Assembly (NCBI RefSeq): GCF_036099295.1
Contig: NZ_CP107976.1
Location: 2,976,001 to 3,040,000, forward strand
Length of the DNA stretch: 64,000 bases
Source: Streptomyces sp. NBC_00358
Lineage (GTDB): Bacteria; Actinomycetota; Actinomycetes; Streptomycetales; Streptomycetaceae
Direction: 5' to 3'
Within the stretch, counting starts at the first letter, position 1; the number at the start of each line of letters is the position of its first letter. A program made the translations under genes and the position numbers. The notes below the pieces were generated by a model. That model was not told the origin of the DNA, made no database searches, and saw only the letters and a list, made by a program, of their open reading frames with translations. This document shows positions 22,817-31,652 of the stretch, piece by piece.

Positions 22817-24238
22817 CTAGCCCATCTCCTCCAGGGTCTTGCCCTTCGTCTCCTTGACGAACTTGAGCACGAAGGGAATGGAGAGCACGGCGAAGCACGT
22901 GTAGATCACGTACGTGCCGGACAGGTTCCAGTCGGCCAGCGACGGGAAGCTCGCGGTGATGGCCCAGTTGGCGATCCACTGCGCGGAGGCGGCGACACCG
23001 AGCGCCGCGGCGCGGATGTGGTTCGGGAACATCTCGCCCAGGAAGACCCAGACCACGACGCCCCAGGAGAGGGCGAAGAAGAGGACGAAGACGTGGGCGG
23101 CGATCAGGGCGACCCAGCCCTGGGTGGCCGGCAGCTTGCCGTCGACCAGGTCGTAGGAGAAGGCCCACGCCTCCAGGCCGAGACCGATGGCCATACCCAC
23201 CGAGCCGATGAGGGCGAGCGGCTTACGCCCGATGCGGTCCACGAAGATCATGGCGATCACGGTGCCGATGATGTTGATGATCGACGTGGTGAACGAGTAG
23301 AAGAACGAGTCCGTCGGGTCGACGCCGACCGACTGCCACAGCGTCGCGGAGTAGTAGAACGCGATGTTGATGCCGACGAACTGCTGGAAGACGGAGAGGC
23401 CGATACCGACCCAGACGATGGGCAGGAAGAGGAAGCCTCCGCCGCCGAGCAGGTCCTTGAAGGTCGACTTGTGCTCGCGCTTCATGGCGAGCTCGATCTC
23501 GGCGACACGGGCGTCCAGGTCGATCTTGTCGCCCTCGACCTCCTTGAGCACCTCACGGGCACGGTCCCGGCGGCCGACCTCTAGCAGGAAGCGCGGCGAC
23601 TCGGGGATGACGAAGGAGAGCAGACCGTAGAGGACGGCCGGGATGACCATGACGCCGAGCATGACCTGCCAGGCTTCCAGGCCCATGACCTCGCCCCGCT
23701 GCTCGCCGCCGGCGGCGTTCAGGATGGCGTAGTTGACGAGCTGCGAGATGGCGATGCCGACGACGATCGCGGCCTGCTGGAACGAGCCGAGCCGCCCGCG
23801 GTACGCGGCCGGGGAGACCTCGGCGATGTAGGCCGGGCCGATGACGGAGGCCATGCCGATGGCGAATCCCCCGACGATGCGCCAGAAGGCGAGGTCCCAC
23901 AGCGCGAAGGGCAGCGCCGAGCCGATGGCGCTGATGGTGAAGAGCGACGCGGAGATCTGCATGCAGCGGATGCGTCCGATGCGGTCGGCCATGCGGCCGG
24001 CGGTCGCGGCACCGATGGCACAGCCGATCAGCGCGATGGCGATGACCTGGGCCAGGGCCGCGGAGCCGATGTCGTAGCGGCTGCGGATGGCCTCGACGGC
24101 GCCGTTGATCACGGCACTGTCGTAACCGAACAGGAAGCCGCCCATCGCGGCCGCCGCCGCGATGAAGATGACATGCCCGAGATGTTCGGGGTGAGCCGAC
24201 CTGGCTTCTGACATAGGTGCCTGCGATGCGCTGGTCAC
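22817..24238 (-). CDS. glcP: Major facilitator sugar porter, glucose permease GlcP
   Basis: A 473-residue sugar/H+ symporter with 12 predicted helices. Family signatures include GGFLFGYDSAVINGA (helix 1), DRIGR (loop 2-3), PAYIAEVSPAAYRGRLGS (loop 4-5), PESPRFLLE (after helix 6), QQFVGIN (helix 7), DRIGRK and a C-terminal KETKGKTLEEM. S. coelicolor glcP1, the main glucose permease, sits at the same place between ftsY and smc. GTG 24238 is preferred over TTG 24244 because GAGGAG lies six bases upstream. The promoter region carries two palindromes. Confidence 0.9.
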   Translation of the reverse strand: MTSASQAPMSEARSAHPEHLGHVIFIAAAAAMGGFLFGYDSAVINGAVEAIRSRYDIGSAALAQVIAIALIGCAIGAATAGRMADRIGRIRCMQISASLFTISAIGSALPFALWDLAFWRIVGGFAIGMASVIGPAYIAEVSPAAYRGRLGSFQQAAIVVGIAISQLVNYAILNAAGGEQRGEVMGLEAWQVMLGVMVIPAVLYGLLSFVIPESPRFLLEVGRRDRAREVLKEVEGDKIDLDARVAEIELAMKREHKSTFKDLLGGGGFLFLPIVWVGIGLSVFQQFVGINIAFYYSATLWQSVGVDPTDSFFYSFTTSIINIIGTVIAMIFVDRIGRKPLALIGSVGMAIGLGLEAWAFSYDLVDGKLPATQGWVALIAAHVFVLFFALSWGVVVWVFLGEMFPNHIRAAALGVAASAQWIANWAITASFPSLADWNLSGTYVIYTCFAVLSIPFVLKFVKETKGKTLEEMG

Positions 24239-24359
24239 GTACAACTCCTCGGGCCACCGGCCTCGCTGCCGGGGGTGGGGGGCGAAACCCTTCGCTGGTG
24301 GTACCAGTGGCGCACAGGATCACGCGGGCCACCACCTGAAGGTAAAAGCAACGTCGGAG

Positions 24360-24393
24360 AGACTATGCCTTCAAGTTTCGAAGTCAAACTTGA
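24360..24393 (-). promoter_or_regulatory. glcP promoter overlapped by an 8-bp-arm palindrome
   Basis: On the minus strand TTGACT (24387-24382) and TAGTCT (24365-24360) are 16 bases apart, a good vegetative promoter about 115 bases before the glcP start. The palindrome TCAAGTTT-CGAAGTC-AAACTTGA (24371-24393) covers the -35 element, a placement that would let a repressor block RNA polymerase. Confidence 0.6.
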
Positions 24394-24430
24394 TGAGATG
24401 TGAACTTCTGCGGTTGATGTGAGGTATCAG

Positions 24431-24447
24431 TGTTCAATACTTGAACA
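24431..24447. promoter_or_regulatory. Second palindrome upstream of glcP
   Basis: TGTTCAA and TTGAACA flank TAC. It shares a TTCAA/CAAGT core with the palindrome over the -35 element and lies about 60 bases from it centre to centre, so the two may be co-operative operator sites. Confidence 0.5.
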
Positions 24448-24782
24448 TCACGTGCCCGAACAGCTCAACCAACCTCACGCTGCGCACCCGGGCGCGCCCT
24501 CGTTCGGCCGCGTCGAAACGGTGGAATCCGCAGGGTGTTGGTCTGCTCGTGGCCGACCGTGCCGACGATCGGACCCGTGCGAAAGTCCGGCTCGGGCGCC
24601 GGCCGCGCGAGCCGTCGCGACCCGCGGGTCCTGAGCGGAGCGCCCGCGTGTGACACGCGGAACACGGCGGACGCCGCCGGGACACGGCCACCGGTGCAGT
24701 CCGGCCGGGGGCAACGCCCGCCCCCGCCTCGTCCCGCCGTGTTCGCGTTGCCGGTACCGGCCCCGGGAGCGAGGATCCGGTC

Positions 24783-25124
24783 ATGCCGCCCACGACGGTC
24801 GTCAACCTCAAGGGTCACCGCGACGATCCCGCGTACGCCGATGTGGTGTACGTCGGCCGCGCCATGCACCGGGGCGGCTGGCACCTGGCCGGCTCCCCGC
24901 TGGCGAGCCCGTTCCGTCCGGGCCGCGACGGCACCCGGGACGAGGTCGTCGAGATGTACCGCGCCCATCTGCTGGCGCGTCCGGAGCTGCTGGCCCGGCT
25001 CCCCGCCCTGCGCGGCCACCGGCTCGGCTGCTGGTGCGTCCCCGAGCGCTGCCACGCCGAGGTGCTCGCCGAACTGGCCGACGAGGGTGTGGGCGAGGAC
25101 CTCCCCGAGCCGGACGGGCCGTAG
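24783..25124 (+). CDS. DUF4326-family protein
   Basis: Small 113-residue protein of the DUF4326 family. It begins VVNLKGHRDDPAYADVVYVGRAM and has the hallmark LGCWCVPERCHAEVLAEL near residues 80-98. The Cys-Trp-Cys...Cys-His cluster suggests a metal site. Members occur in phages and bacteria, and no function is established. ATG 24783 is preceded by a GGGAGCGAGGA region. It converges on smc. Confidence 0.8.
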   Translation: MPPTTVVNLKGHRDDPAYADVVYVGRAMHRGGWHLAGSPLASPFRPGRDGTRDEVVEMYRAHLLARPELLARLPALRGHRLGCWCVPERCHAEVLAELADEGVGEDLPEPDGP

Positions 25125-25183
25125 TCGGACCCGCGGCGTCGGCCCGGCGCGGGGCACGGACCCGGGAGGCGGGCCCTCGGGCG

Positions 25184-28100
25184 TCAGCGCAGTCGCTGGC
25201 TGATGACCTTCGAGACGCCGTCGCCCTGCATGGAGACGCCGTACAGCGCGTCGGCGACCTCCATCGTGCGCTTCTGGTGCGTGATCACGATCAGCTGGGA
25301 AGCCTCCTGAAGCTCCTGCATGATCCTGATCAGCCGCTGGAGGTTGGTGTCGTCGAGCGCCGCCTCGACCTCGTCCATCACGTAGAACGGGCTGGGGCGC
25401 GCCTTGAAGATCGACACGAGCAGCGCGACGGCGGTCAGCGACCGCTCGCCGCCCGAGAGGAGGCTGAGCCGCTTGACCTTCTTGCCGGGCGGCCTGGCCT
25501 CCACGTCGACCCCCGTGGTGAGCATGTTGTCCGGGTCGGTCAGGATGAGCCGCCCGTCCCCGCCCGGGAACAGCCGGCTGAAGACGCCCTCGAACTCCCG
25601 GGCGGTGTCCCGGTACGCCTCGGTGAAGACCTGCTCGACCCGCTCGTCGACCTCCTTGATCACCTGGAGGAGATCGGCGCGCGTCTTCTTGAGGTCCTCC
25701 AGCTGCTCACTGAGGAACTTGTGGCGCTCCTCCAGCGCGGCGAACTCCTCCAGGGCGAGCGGATTGACCTTGCCGAGCTGCTGGTACGCCCGTTCCGCCG
25801 ACTTGAGCCGCTTCTCCTGCTCGGCACGGTGGAACTGCCGCGGCCGGTTGCGCGGATGCTCCGGGTCCTCGGGCAGTTCCTCGCCCTCGGCGGGCAGCGA
25901 CGGCGGTACAAGTTGATCGGGGCCGTAGTCCGCGACGAGCCCCTCCGGCTCGACGCCGAGCTCGTCCAGCGCCTTCGCCTCCAACTGCTCCATGCGCATC
26001 CGCTTCTCCGCGCCGAGCACCTCGCCCCGGTGCACCGAGTCGGTGAGCTTGTCGAGCTCCGCCTTGAGGTCGCGGCCCTGGCTCCGCGCGGAGACGAGCT
26101 CGCGCTCACGGTGGGCCTTGGCGCTGTCGGCGGCGGTGCGCTCCTCCTCGGCCCGGCCCAGCGAGACCTCGACGTGCGCGAGCAGTTGTCGCGCACCGGA
26201 GGCGACGGCCCCCGCCACGGCCGCCTCGTGACGCAGCCGCGCCCGGCGCTGTTCGGCACGCGTGCGTGCCTCACGTTCGGCGCGGGCCGCCCGGTCGAGC
26301 GAGTCGGCCCGCCCGGCGAGTCCCTTGACCCGCTCCTCGTGCGTACGCACCTGGAGCCGGGCCTCCATCTCGGTCTGCCGCGCGTTGGCGCCGTCGGCGG
26401 CGAGCCGGTCGCGTACCGAGGTGTCGGGTTCCTCCTCGACGGGCATCTCCTCGGCCACGGCGAGCCGTTCGGCCAGTTCCTCGGCCTCCTCCACGGCCCG
26501 GTCGAGCGACTCCTGCGCGCGGGCGGCGGCCGCGGTGCTGCGCTCCGCCTCGCCCGCGGCGCCGCGGGCCTGCCCGGCCAGCCGTCCGAGCTGCTGCGCG
26601 ACCGACGACTTCTCCCGCTCGGCGGCCCGTCGCCGCTCCCCCAACTCCTCGACGAGCGCGGCCCGTTCCCCTCGCAGCTCGGTCGCCAGACCCTGTGCCT
26701 CGGCCAACTCATCGCAGTGGACGGCCAGTTCCTCCAGCTCGGCGGCCGCCTCGTCAACGGAGGCCTGCACTTCGAGGAGGCTGGGCGCCCCGGCGGACCC
26801 GCCGTGCGCGAAGTGCGCCGCGAGCAGGTCGCCCTCGGCGGTCACGGCGGTGAGTCCGGGCCGCGCGTAGACCAGGTCCTCGGCCTCTTCGAGGGTTCCG
26901 ACGACGACGATCCCGCGCAGCAACCGTCGTACGGCGGGCATCAGTTCGGCAGGTCCCCGGACGAGCTCGGCGGCGTACGGCGGCCCGTCGCCCCGCTCCC
27001 CGTCCTCCTGGTCCTGGTCCTGGTCCTGGTCCTGGTTCCCGCCCCTGCCCCCGTCCCGGTCCCGGTCGTGAAGGGGTACGTCCGTGGAGGCGCCGCCCGC
27101 CCGTCCGGCGTCGGCGCGGGAGTCCTCGGGTGCTCCGGCGAGCAGCAGTGCCGCGCGGCCCGCGTCCTGCTTGCGCAGCAGACGGATGGCCTCGGCCGCC
27201 GAGGCGGGTGTGGTGACCGCGACGGCGTCCGCGGCCGCGCCGAACGCGGCGGCCAGCGCAACCTCGAAGCCGGGGGTGACCGACAGCAGTCCGGCGGCGG
27301 GACCGAGGACACCGGTGAGCCGGTCGGTGGCGCCGAGCAGCGCTCCCGTGCCGTCCTTGCGCCGCAGGCCGAGGGCCAGCGCCTCGCGGCGGGCCTGGGT
27401 GGCGGCCCGCTTGCGTTCGGCCGCGGTGGTCGCCTCGCGGGCCGCGCTCAGCGCGGCCTCCGCGTCGGCCAGGGCGCGCCTGGCCGCCTCGTGCTGTCCC
27501 GTGAGGTCGGCGTCGCCCGCGTCGAGGCTGTCGACCTCGGCCTTCAGCTCCTCGTACTCCTCCTGAGCGGTGACCGCGCGTTCCTGGGCCTCGTCGCGGG
27601 CGGCGGCGAGCCGGTCGATCTCGGCCTGCGCGGAGGCGGCGCGTGAACGGGCGGCGTTGACCTGGCCGCCCAGGCGGGCGAGGCCCTCGCGACGGTCGGC
27701 GATGGCGCGGGCCACGTCCTTGAGGCGGCGCTCCTCGACGGTGAGTTCGCGCTCCAGTTCGGCGCGGTGCGCGACGGTGTCCTCCAGGGCCCGCTCGGCC
27801 GCCTCCAGGGCGGCTTCGAGTTCGGCCTCCTGCTCACGGACGCGGGCGGCCTCGCGCTCCATGTCCTCGGGGTCGCGTCCGCGCCGTTCCTCGGCGGGCA
27901 CGGAGGTGGCGCTCTTGACGCGCGCGTCGGCCAGCGAGATGGTGCCGCGCACCCGCTCGGCGAGCTGGGAGAGTTCGTACCAGGTCTGCTGGGCGCGCTG
28001 GAGGCGCGGTGTCAGCTGCCGTACCTCGTCCTCCAGCAGGGCCTCCCGCTGGAGCGCCTTCTTCAGCTCGGCCTCGGCGGAGTCCTTGCGCTGCTTGAGC

Positions 28101-28849
28101 GCGGCCTCGTCGGCGATCTCGGACTGGAGCGCGCCCCGCAGCCGTACGAGGTCGTCGGCGAGGAGACGCAGCCGGGCGTCGCGCAGGTCGGCCTGGATGA
28201 CGGCGGCGCGGCGTGCCACGGCGGCCTGCCGGCCGAGGGGCTTCAACTGGCGCCGCAGCTCGTCCGTGAGGTCCTGGACACGGGCCATGTTCGCCTTCAT
28301 GGCGTCCAGTTTCCGCAGCGCCTTCTCCTTGCGCTTGCGGTGCTTGAGGACGCCCGCCGCCTCCTCGATGAAGGCCCGGCGGCCCATGGGGTCGGCGTGC
28401 AGGACGGAGTCGAGCTGGCCCTGTCCGACGATGACGTGCATCTCGCGGCCGATACCGGAGTCGGACAACAGCTCCTGGATGTCGAGCAGTCGGCAGGTGT
28501 CGCCGTTGATCTGGTACTCGCTGCCGCCGTTGCGGAACATGATCCGCGTGATGGTGACCTCGGCGTACTCGATGGGCAGCGCACCGTCGGAGTTGTCGAT
28601 GGTGAGCGAGACCTCGGCACGGCCGAGCGGCGGGCGCCCGGTGGTGCCGGCGAAGATGACGTCCTCCATCTTGCCGCCGCGCAGCGACTTGGCCCCCTGC
28701 TCACCCATGACCCAGCTGAGCGCGTCCACGACGTTGGACTTGCCCGAGCCGTTGGGGCCCACGACACAGGTGATGCCCGGCTCGAACCGCAGGGTGGTCG
28801 CGGAGGCGAACGACTTGAACCCGCGCAGGGTCAGGGCCTTGAGGTGCAC
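25184..28849 (-). CDS. smc: Chromosome segregation ATPase SMC with a low-complexity insert near the hinge
   Basis: Condensin core protein that folds and separates chromosomes with ScpA/ScpB. N-terminal FKSFASATTLRFEPGITCVVG leads into Walker A GPNGSGKSN (31-39). Long coiled coils flank the hinge (about 520-680), and the C-terminal head has LSGGERSLTAVALL and Walker B FYVMDEVEAALDD. At 1221 residues it is longer than most; the excess is a Gly/Asp/Arg-rich segment (about 590-620) with a (Gln-Asp)n run in the hinge. GTG 28849 begins the conserved VHLKALTLRGFKSF. Confidence 0.95.
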   Translation of the reverse strand: MHLKALTLRGFKSFASATTLRFEPGITCVVGPNGSGKSNVVDALSWVMGEQGAKSLRGGKMEDVIFAGTTGRPPLGRAEVSLTIDNSDGALPIEYAEVTITRIMFRNGGSEYQINGDTCRLLDIQELLSDSGIGREMHVIVGQGQLDSVLHADPMGRRAFIEEAAGVLKHRKRKEKALRKLDAMKANMARVQDLTDELRRQLKPLGRQAAVARRAAVIQADLRDARLRLLADDLVRLRGALQSEIADEAALKQRKDSAEAELKKALQREALLEDEVRQLTPRLQRAQQTWYELSQLAERVRGTISLADARVKSATSVPAEERRGRDPEDMEREAARVREQEAELEAALEAAERALEDTVAHRAELERELTVEERRLKDVARAIADRREGLARLGGQVNAARSRAASAQAEIDRLAAARDEAQERAVTAQEEYEELKAEVDSLDAGDADLTGQHEAARRALADAEAALSAAREATTAAERKRAATQARREALALGLRRKDGTGALLGATDRLTGVLGPAAGLLSVTPGFEVALAAAFGAAADAVAVTTPASAAEAIRLLRKQDAGRAALLLAGAPEDSRADAGRAGGASTDVPLHDRDRDGGRGGNQDQDQDQDQEDGERGDGPPYAAELVRGPAELMPAVRRLLRGIVVVGTLEEAEDLVYARPGLTAVTAEGDLLAAHFAHGGSAGAPSLLEVQASVDEAAAELEELAVHCDELAEAQGLATELRGERAALVEELGERRRAAEREKSSVAQQLGRLAGQARGAAGEAERSTAAAARAQESLDRAVEEAEELAERLAVAEEMPVEEEPDTSVRDRLAADGANARQTEMEARLQVRTHEERVKGLAGRADSLDRAARAEREARTRAEQRRARLRHEAAVAGAVASGARQLLAHVEVSLGRAEEERTAADSAKAHRERELVSARSQGRDLKAELDKLTDSVHRGEVLGAEKRMRMEQLEAKALDELGVEPEGLVADYGPDQLVPPSLPAEGEELPEDPEHPRNRPRQFHRAEQEKRLKSAERAYQQLGKVNPLALEEFAALEERHKFLSEQLEDLKKTRADLLQVIKEVDERVEQVFTEAYRDTAREFEGVFSRLFPGGDGRLILTDPDNMLTTGVDVEARPPGKKVKRLSLLSGGERSLTAVALLVSIFKARPSPFYVMDEVEAALDDTNLQRLIRIMQELQEASQLIVITHQKRTMEVADALYGVSMQGDGVSKVISQRLR
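27011..27034. repeat. Hexanucleotide tandem repeat GTCCTG x4 inside smc
   Basis: Four exact copies of GTCCTG, with imperfect flanking copies, encode alternating Asp-Gln on the minus strand. A slippage-prone coding microsatellite whose length can change without a frameshift. Confidence 0.85.
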
Positions 28850-29056
28850 GCCGCTGGACTCTACCTTTCGGGCGGGTCTCACTCCATGAACGCGCGGTTT
28901 CACCCATGAACGCGCAGGGCACACCAGACGTTGAAGAGGGGGAAGAGTGTCCGGGGGAAAGAAAGAAGGGACGCCTGAGGGCGTCCCTTGCAAATCTGAC
29001 AACTTAGCGGTTGATCAGGGCTGCCCAACCACTGCTGTCGTGGTGCGGTGCAGTGA

Positions 29057-29260
29057 TCAGGTGAGCGCAGGCTCCGCCTGGGGTACGTCGATGCTCTCGA
29101 GAAGCGAGTCGTGAGAAGCGGCAGCCGCGAGCGCGTCGTTCTCGGCCTGAATCCGTACAAGCTCGGATTCGAGGTCCTGGACGCGCTGCTGGAGCCGTCG
29201 CATCTCGGCAATGAGTCGCGGATCGGAACCGCCGACGTAACCGAGAAGCGCCTTTGCCAT
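29057..29260 (-). CDS. Small coiled-coil protein, conserved in Streptomyces, function unknown
   Basis: A 67-residue protein beginning MAKALLGYVGGSDPRLIAEM, followed by a heptad-like coiled coil (LQQRVQDLESELVRIQAENDAL, about 22-43). ATG 29260 has GGAGG ten bases upstream, and the extra codons upstream are not conserved. It stands alone between smc and acyP. A paralogous family with the same N-terminal motif exists in Streptomyces, from memory. Confidence 0.7.
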   Translation of the reverse strand: MAKALLGYVGGSDPRLIAEMRRLQQRVQDLESELVRIQAENDALAAAASHDSLLESIDVPQAEPALT

Positions 29261-29641
29261 GATGGATGGTCCTCCACACTGAGTGACCGACCGAAGCGGT
29301 GTGGGTCGTGAGGGAATCGCACCCGCGATGCTTGACACTGCTGATGTCCTGCTGCCGTTCCACATGCCAAACAGCTAGGGTGCGCGGGGCTTTCAGCGTC
29401 TCACCAAAAAGTTTGACGGTCAACACGATCACGCCCCGTATCGGCGGGCAACCCACTGTCGCGCGGCTTTTGAAACGGCGGCGCGGCGACTCCTGCGGGG
29501 CCCTCGGGGCGTCGAGATCATCGTTACCTCGGGAGCCTGCCACTTCGAGCCGTTCTTGGCAACCACCAGGCCCTTTCCGCTACTGAGGGGTGCCGGAGGC
29601 ATACGCCGTGGCGTCGTCGCGGGGCATCGCGGCCGTCATCG
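29261..29641. other. 381-base gap upstream of the small coiled-coil gene
   Basis: It presumably contains the promoter of the coiled-coil gene and the end of acyP transcription. The stretch 29390-29430 is relatively A+T rich. No hairpin, RNA gene or ORF stands out. Confidence 0.4.
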
Positions 29642-29923
29642 TCAGCGGATGGCGAAGCCGTCGTAGATCCCCCGGGGCGTGTCCCAGATCTCAGTGACTC
29701 CGTCCACCCGGCCGGGCGTGTCGTCGCCCTGGAGCCAGTCGAGCAGGCTCTGGCAGCCGGCCCGGGGACCCTCCGCGACCACCTGGACGCGTCCGTCGTC
29801 GAGATTGAGAGCAAAACCACTCAGCGCGCCGATCTCCAGCGCCCTGGCCCGTGTAAACCAGCGGAAACCCACACCTTGGACCCGTCCGCGCACCCAGACG
29901 ACGAGCCGTACGACCTCGTTCAT
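29642..29923 (-). CDS. acyP: Acylphosphatase
   Basis: A 93-residue ferredoxin-like enzyme hydrolysing carboxyl-phosphate bonds such as acetyl phosphate and carbamoyl phosphate. The phosphate loop [12 protein letters not shown] carries the catalytic Arg, and the catalytic Asn lies in [10 protein letters not shown]. The length is typical. acyP next to smc is the usual Streptomyces arrangement. Confidence 0.95.
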   Translation of the reverse strand: MNEVVRLVVWVRGRVQGVGFRWFTRARALEIGALSGFALNLDDGRVQVVAEGPRAGCQSLLDWLQGDDTPGRVDGVTEIWDTPRGIYDGFAIR

Positions 29924-29995
29924 GGCTGCACGCTAACCGGACAATGTCTCGTGGAGCACATCCTCCCCTCGCGCCATGGGGTACCGTCCCGACCC

Positions 29996-30008
29996 AATGA
30001 GTCTCATT
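29996..30008. promoter_or_regulatory. Perfect palindrome AATGAG-T-CTCATT upstream of the CAP-domain gene
   Basis: A 13-base perfect palindrome in an A+T-richer stretch, 69 bases before ATG 30077. It has the size and symmetry of a metalloregulator or GntR operator; the regulator cannot be named from this. Confidence 0.45.
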
Positions 30009-30076
30009 AGAAACTCACTCTTTCGGGTGAGGTTCAGGTGAGGATCGCTGACTCAAGATCGAGGAAGGCCCAAGAG

Positions 30077-31057
30077 ATGGGACGCCACCGACGCTCCGAC
30101 GCCGGCCGCGCCGCCACAGGGCGCGCCACCGGAGTCACAGATACGAGCGGTACCCACGCGGACAGCTACGGCCCGGAGAACCTGTACGGCTACGCGGCCG
30201 TCGCCGATCTCCCGTCCGCCGCCGCCAACCGCTCGCACCGCAAGCGGAAGGGTCCGAGCCCGGTCAAGACGGGGCTGCTCGGCGTCTCGGCGGCCGTGGC
30301 CCTCGGCACCGTGGCTGTCGCCGCCGGTGTCGTGCCCGGCGCCGACAACTACGCGCTCGGCGGTGGCAGCAACAACTCCGACAGCGTCCAGGCCGCGAGC
30401 TCCCCGTCCAGCATCGACACCCAGCAGGGCGGCACCTCGGGCAGCGCGGACTCCCGTGACGCCGGTTCGTCGACGAGCCGCGGCGCCCAGCGCGCCGCGA
30501 CGCCCTCGGCCGCTCCGACCACCACGGCGCCGTCGGCCGCTCCGACCACGAAGCAGCCTTCGAAGCCGAAGAAGCCGACCGCCGAGCCCACGGAGCAGCC
30601 GACGGCGCCCGCGGCTCCGGAGCCGTCCCAGACCGCCACGAAGGCGCCGATCACCACGTCCCCGGTCGACGTGTCGGCGAACACGGCCGCCGAGGCCGAG
30701 GTGCTCAAGCTCGTCAACGACGAGCGGGCGAAGGTCGGTTGCAGCCCGGTGGCCGCGAACAGCGCCCTGTCGGACCTGGCCCAGACCTTCAGCGAGGACA
30801 TGGCGGCGCGGGACTTCTTCGACCACACCGACCCGAGCGGACTCACCCCCTGGGACCGTGCGGCGAAGGCCGGGATAACCAGCCTCGGCGGCGAGAACAT
30901 AGCCCGCGGCCAGGCCGACGCCGCCGCCGTCATGGACGCCTGGATGAACAGCCCCGGCCACAAGGCCAACATACTGAACTGCGACTTCAAGACCCTCGGT
31001 GTCGGAGTCCACTTCGGCACGGGCGGCCCTTGGTGGACGCAGGACTTCGGCTACTGA
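30077..31057 (+). CDS. Membrane-anchored or secreted CAP (SCP-like) domain protein
   Basis: A 326-residue envelope protein. A cytoplasmic N-terminus (1-60) starting MGRHRRSDAGRA precedes a membrane segment (about 64-86), a Ser/Thr/Pro/Ala-rich linker (about 95-205) and a C-terminal CAP domain. The domain holds VLKLVNDERAKVGCSP, DFFDHTDPSGLTPWDRA, GENIARG and the MNSPGHKANIL motif. Bacterial CAP proteins may bind lipids or act on wall components; activity here is unproven. ATG 30077 has GAGGAAGG eight bases upstream; GTG 30038 is an alternative start. Confidence 0.85.
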   Translation: MGRHRRSDAGRAATGRATGVTDTSGTHADSYGPENLYGYAAVADLPSAAANRSHRKRKGPSPVKTGLLGVSAAVALGTVAVAAGVVPGADNYALGGGSNNSDSVQAASSPSSIDTQQGGTSGSADSRDAGSSTSRGAQRAATPSAAPTTTAPSAAPTTKQPSKPKKPTAEPTEQPTAPAAPEPSQTATKAPITTSPVDVSANTAAEAEVLKLVNDERAKVGCSPVAANSALSDLAQTFSEDMAARDFFDHTDPSGLTPWDRAAKAGITSLGGENIARGQADAAAVMDAWMNSPGHKANILNCDFKTLGVGVHFGTGGPWWTQDFGY

Positions 31058-31162
31058 GCCAACCGCAGAACGCGTGGCCGGCCCGCTCGGGGGGTCGGCC
31101 ATGACAGTACGTACCTCCCGTCCGTCCGGCCTACCGTGGCTCCCGGGGCCGGACGTCGCGCG

Positions 31163-31468
31163 CTAGTGACCTGCGGCGAGGGAGTGGAACTTGAGCGCTC
31201 CGATCCCCAGGACCATGAGCTGTACGGCGCCGGGGATGCGCCATCCGGAGGCGAGCAGACCGGCGCCCGTGACCACGGCGCCGGTGGCCAGGCACCAGGT
31301 TGTCCGCCACGCGAAGACCGACGCCGCGGGTGCGACACCGCCTCCCTCGGACCATCCCGTGATCCCGTGGACGAACAGCAGTCCCCAGACGACCACCACG
31401 CCGCCGACGAGCAGCGCCACGCCCATCACGGCCTGCCGTCCGGTCGACGGCTCCCTCCCGCGCGCCAT
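31163..31468 (-). CDS. Small integral membrane protein, unknown
   Basis: About 101 residues with three predicted membrane helices (around 16-36, 57-75 and 78-95). No recognisable family motif. ATG 31468 has GGTGG immediately upstream; ATG 31513 would add 15 residues. It converges with the CAP gene and diverges from the HxlR regulator. Confidence 0.55.
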   Translation of the reverse strand: MARGREPSTGRQAVMGVALLVGGVVVVWGLLFVHGITGWSEGGGVAPAASVFAWRTTWCLATGAVVTGAGLLASGWRIPGAVQLMVLGIGALKFHSLAAGH

Positions 31469-31652
31469 ACCCACCACATTCCGTCCGCGGCCGCCGGTCC
31501 GTCGACCGCTCACGGCCCAGCATGGCGATCCGGCGGCCGCCGCACATGAGCACCCGTACTCATGGAGCCGAGCCGCCGAGCGCGGCGGACGGGGGCTATC
31601 CAGAAGTTAGCGCCGCCCCCTGGACGGCGCTGTGGCTGCGTATGCTGTGGGT

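Larger units (their letters stand above)
24239..24782. other. 544-base divergent region between glcP and the DUF4326 gene
   Basis: Bases 24340-24450 are noticeably A+T rich for this genome and hold the glcP promoter and two palindromes. Bases 24450-24780 are G+C rich with no ORF, RNA or repeat I can support. Confidence 0.5.

Noticed and set aside
26995..27065. Short tandem repeats as a CRISPR-like array
   Set aside because: Six-base units without spacers, in frame inside smc; a coding microsatellite.
24650..27646. Plus-strand open frame of 998 codons
   Set aside because: Antisense shadow of smc, also crossing the DUF4326 gene in another frame. No family features.
29261..29641. Hidden small RNA or riboswitch in the 381-base gap
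   Set aside because: No conserved riboswitch core, no stable hairpin pair and no terminator could be seen.
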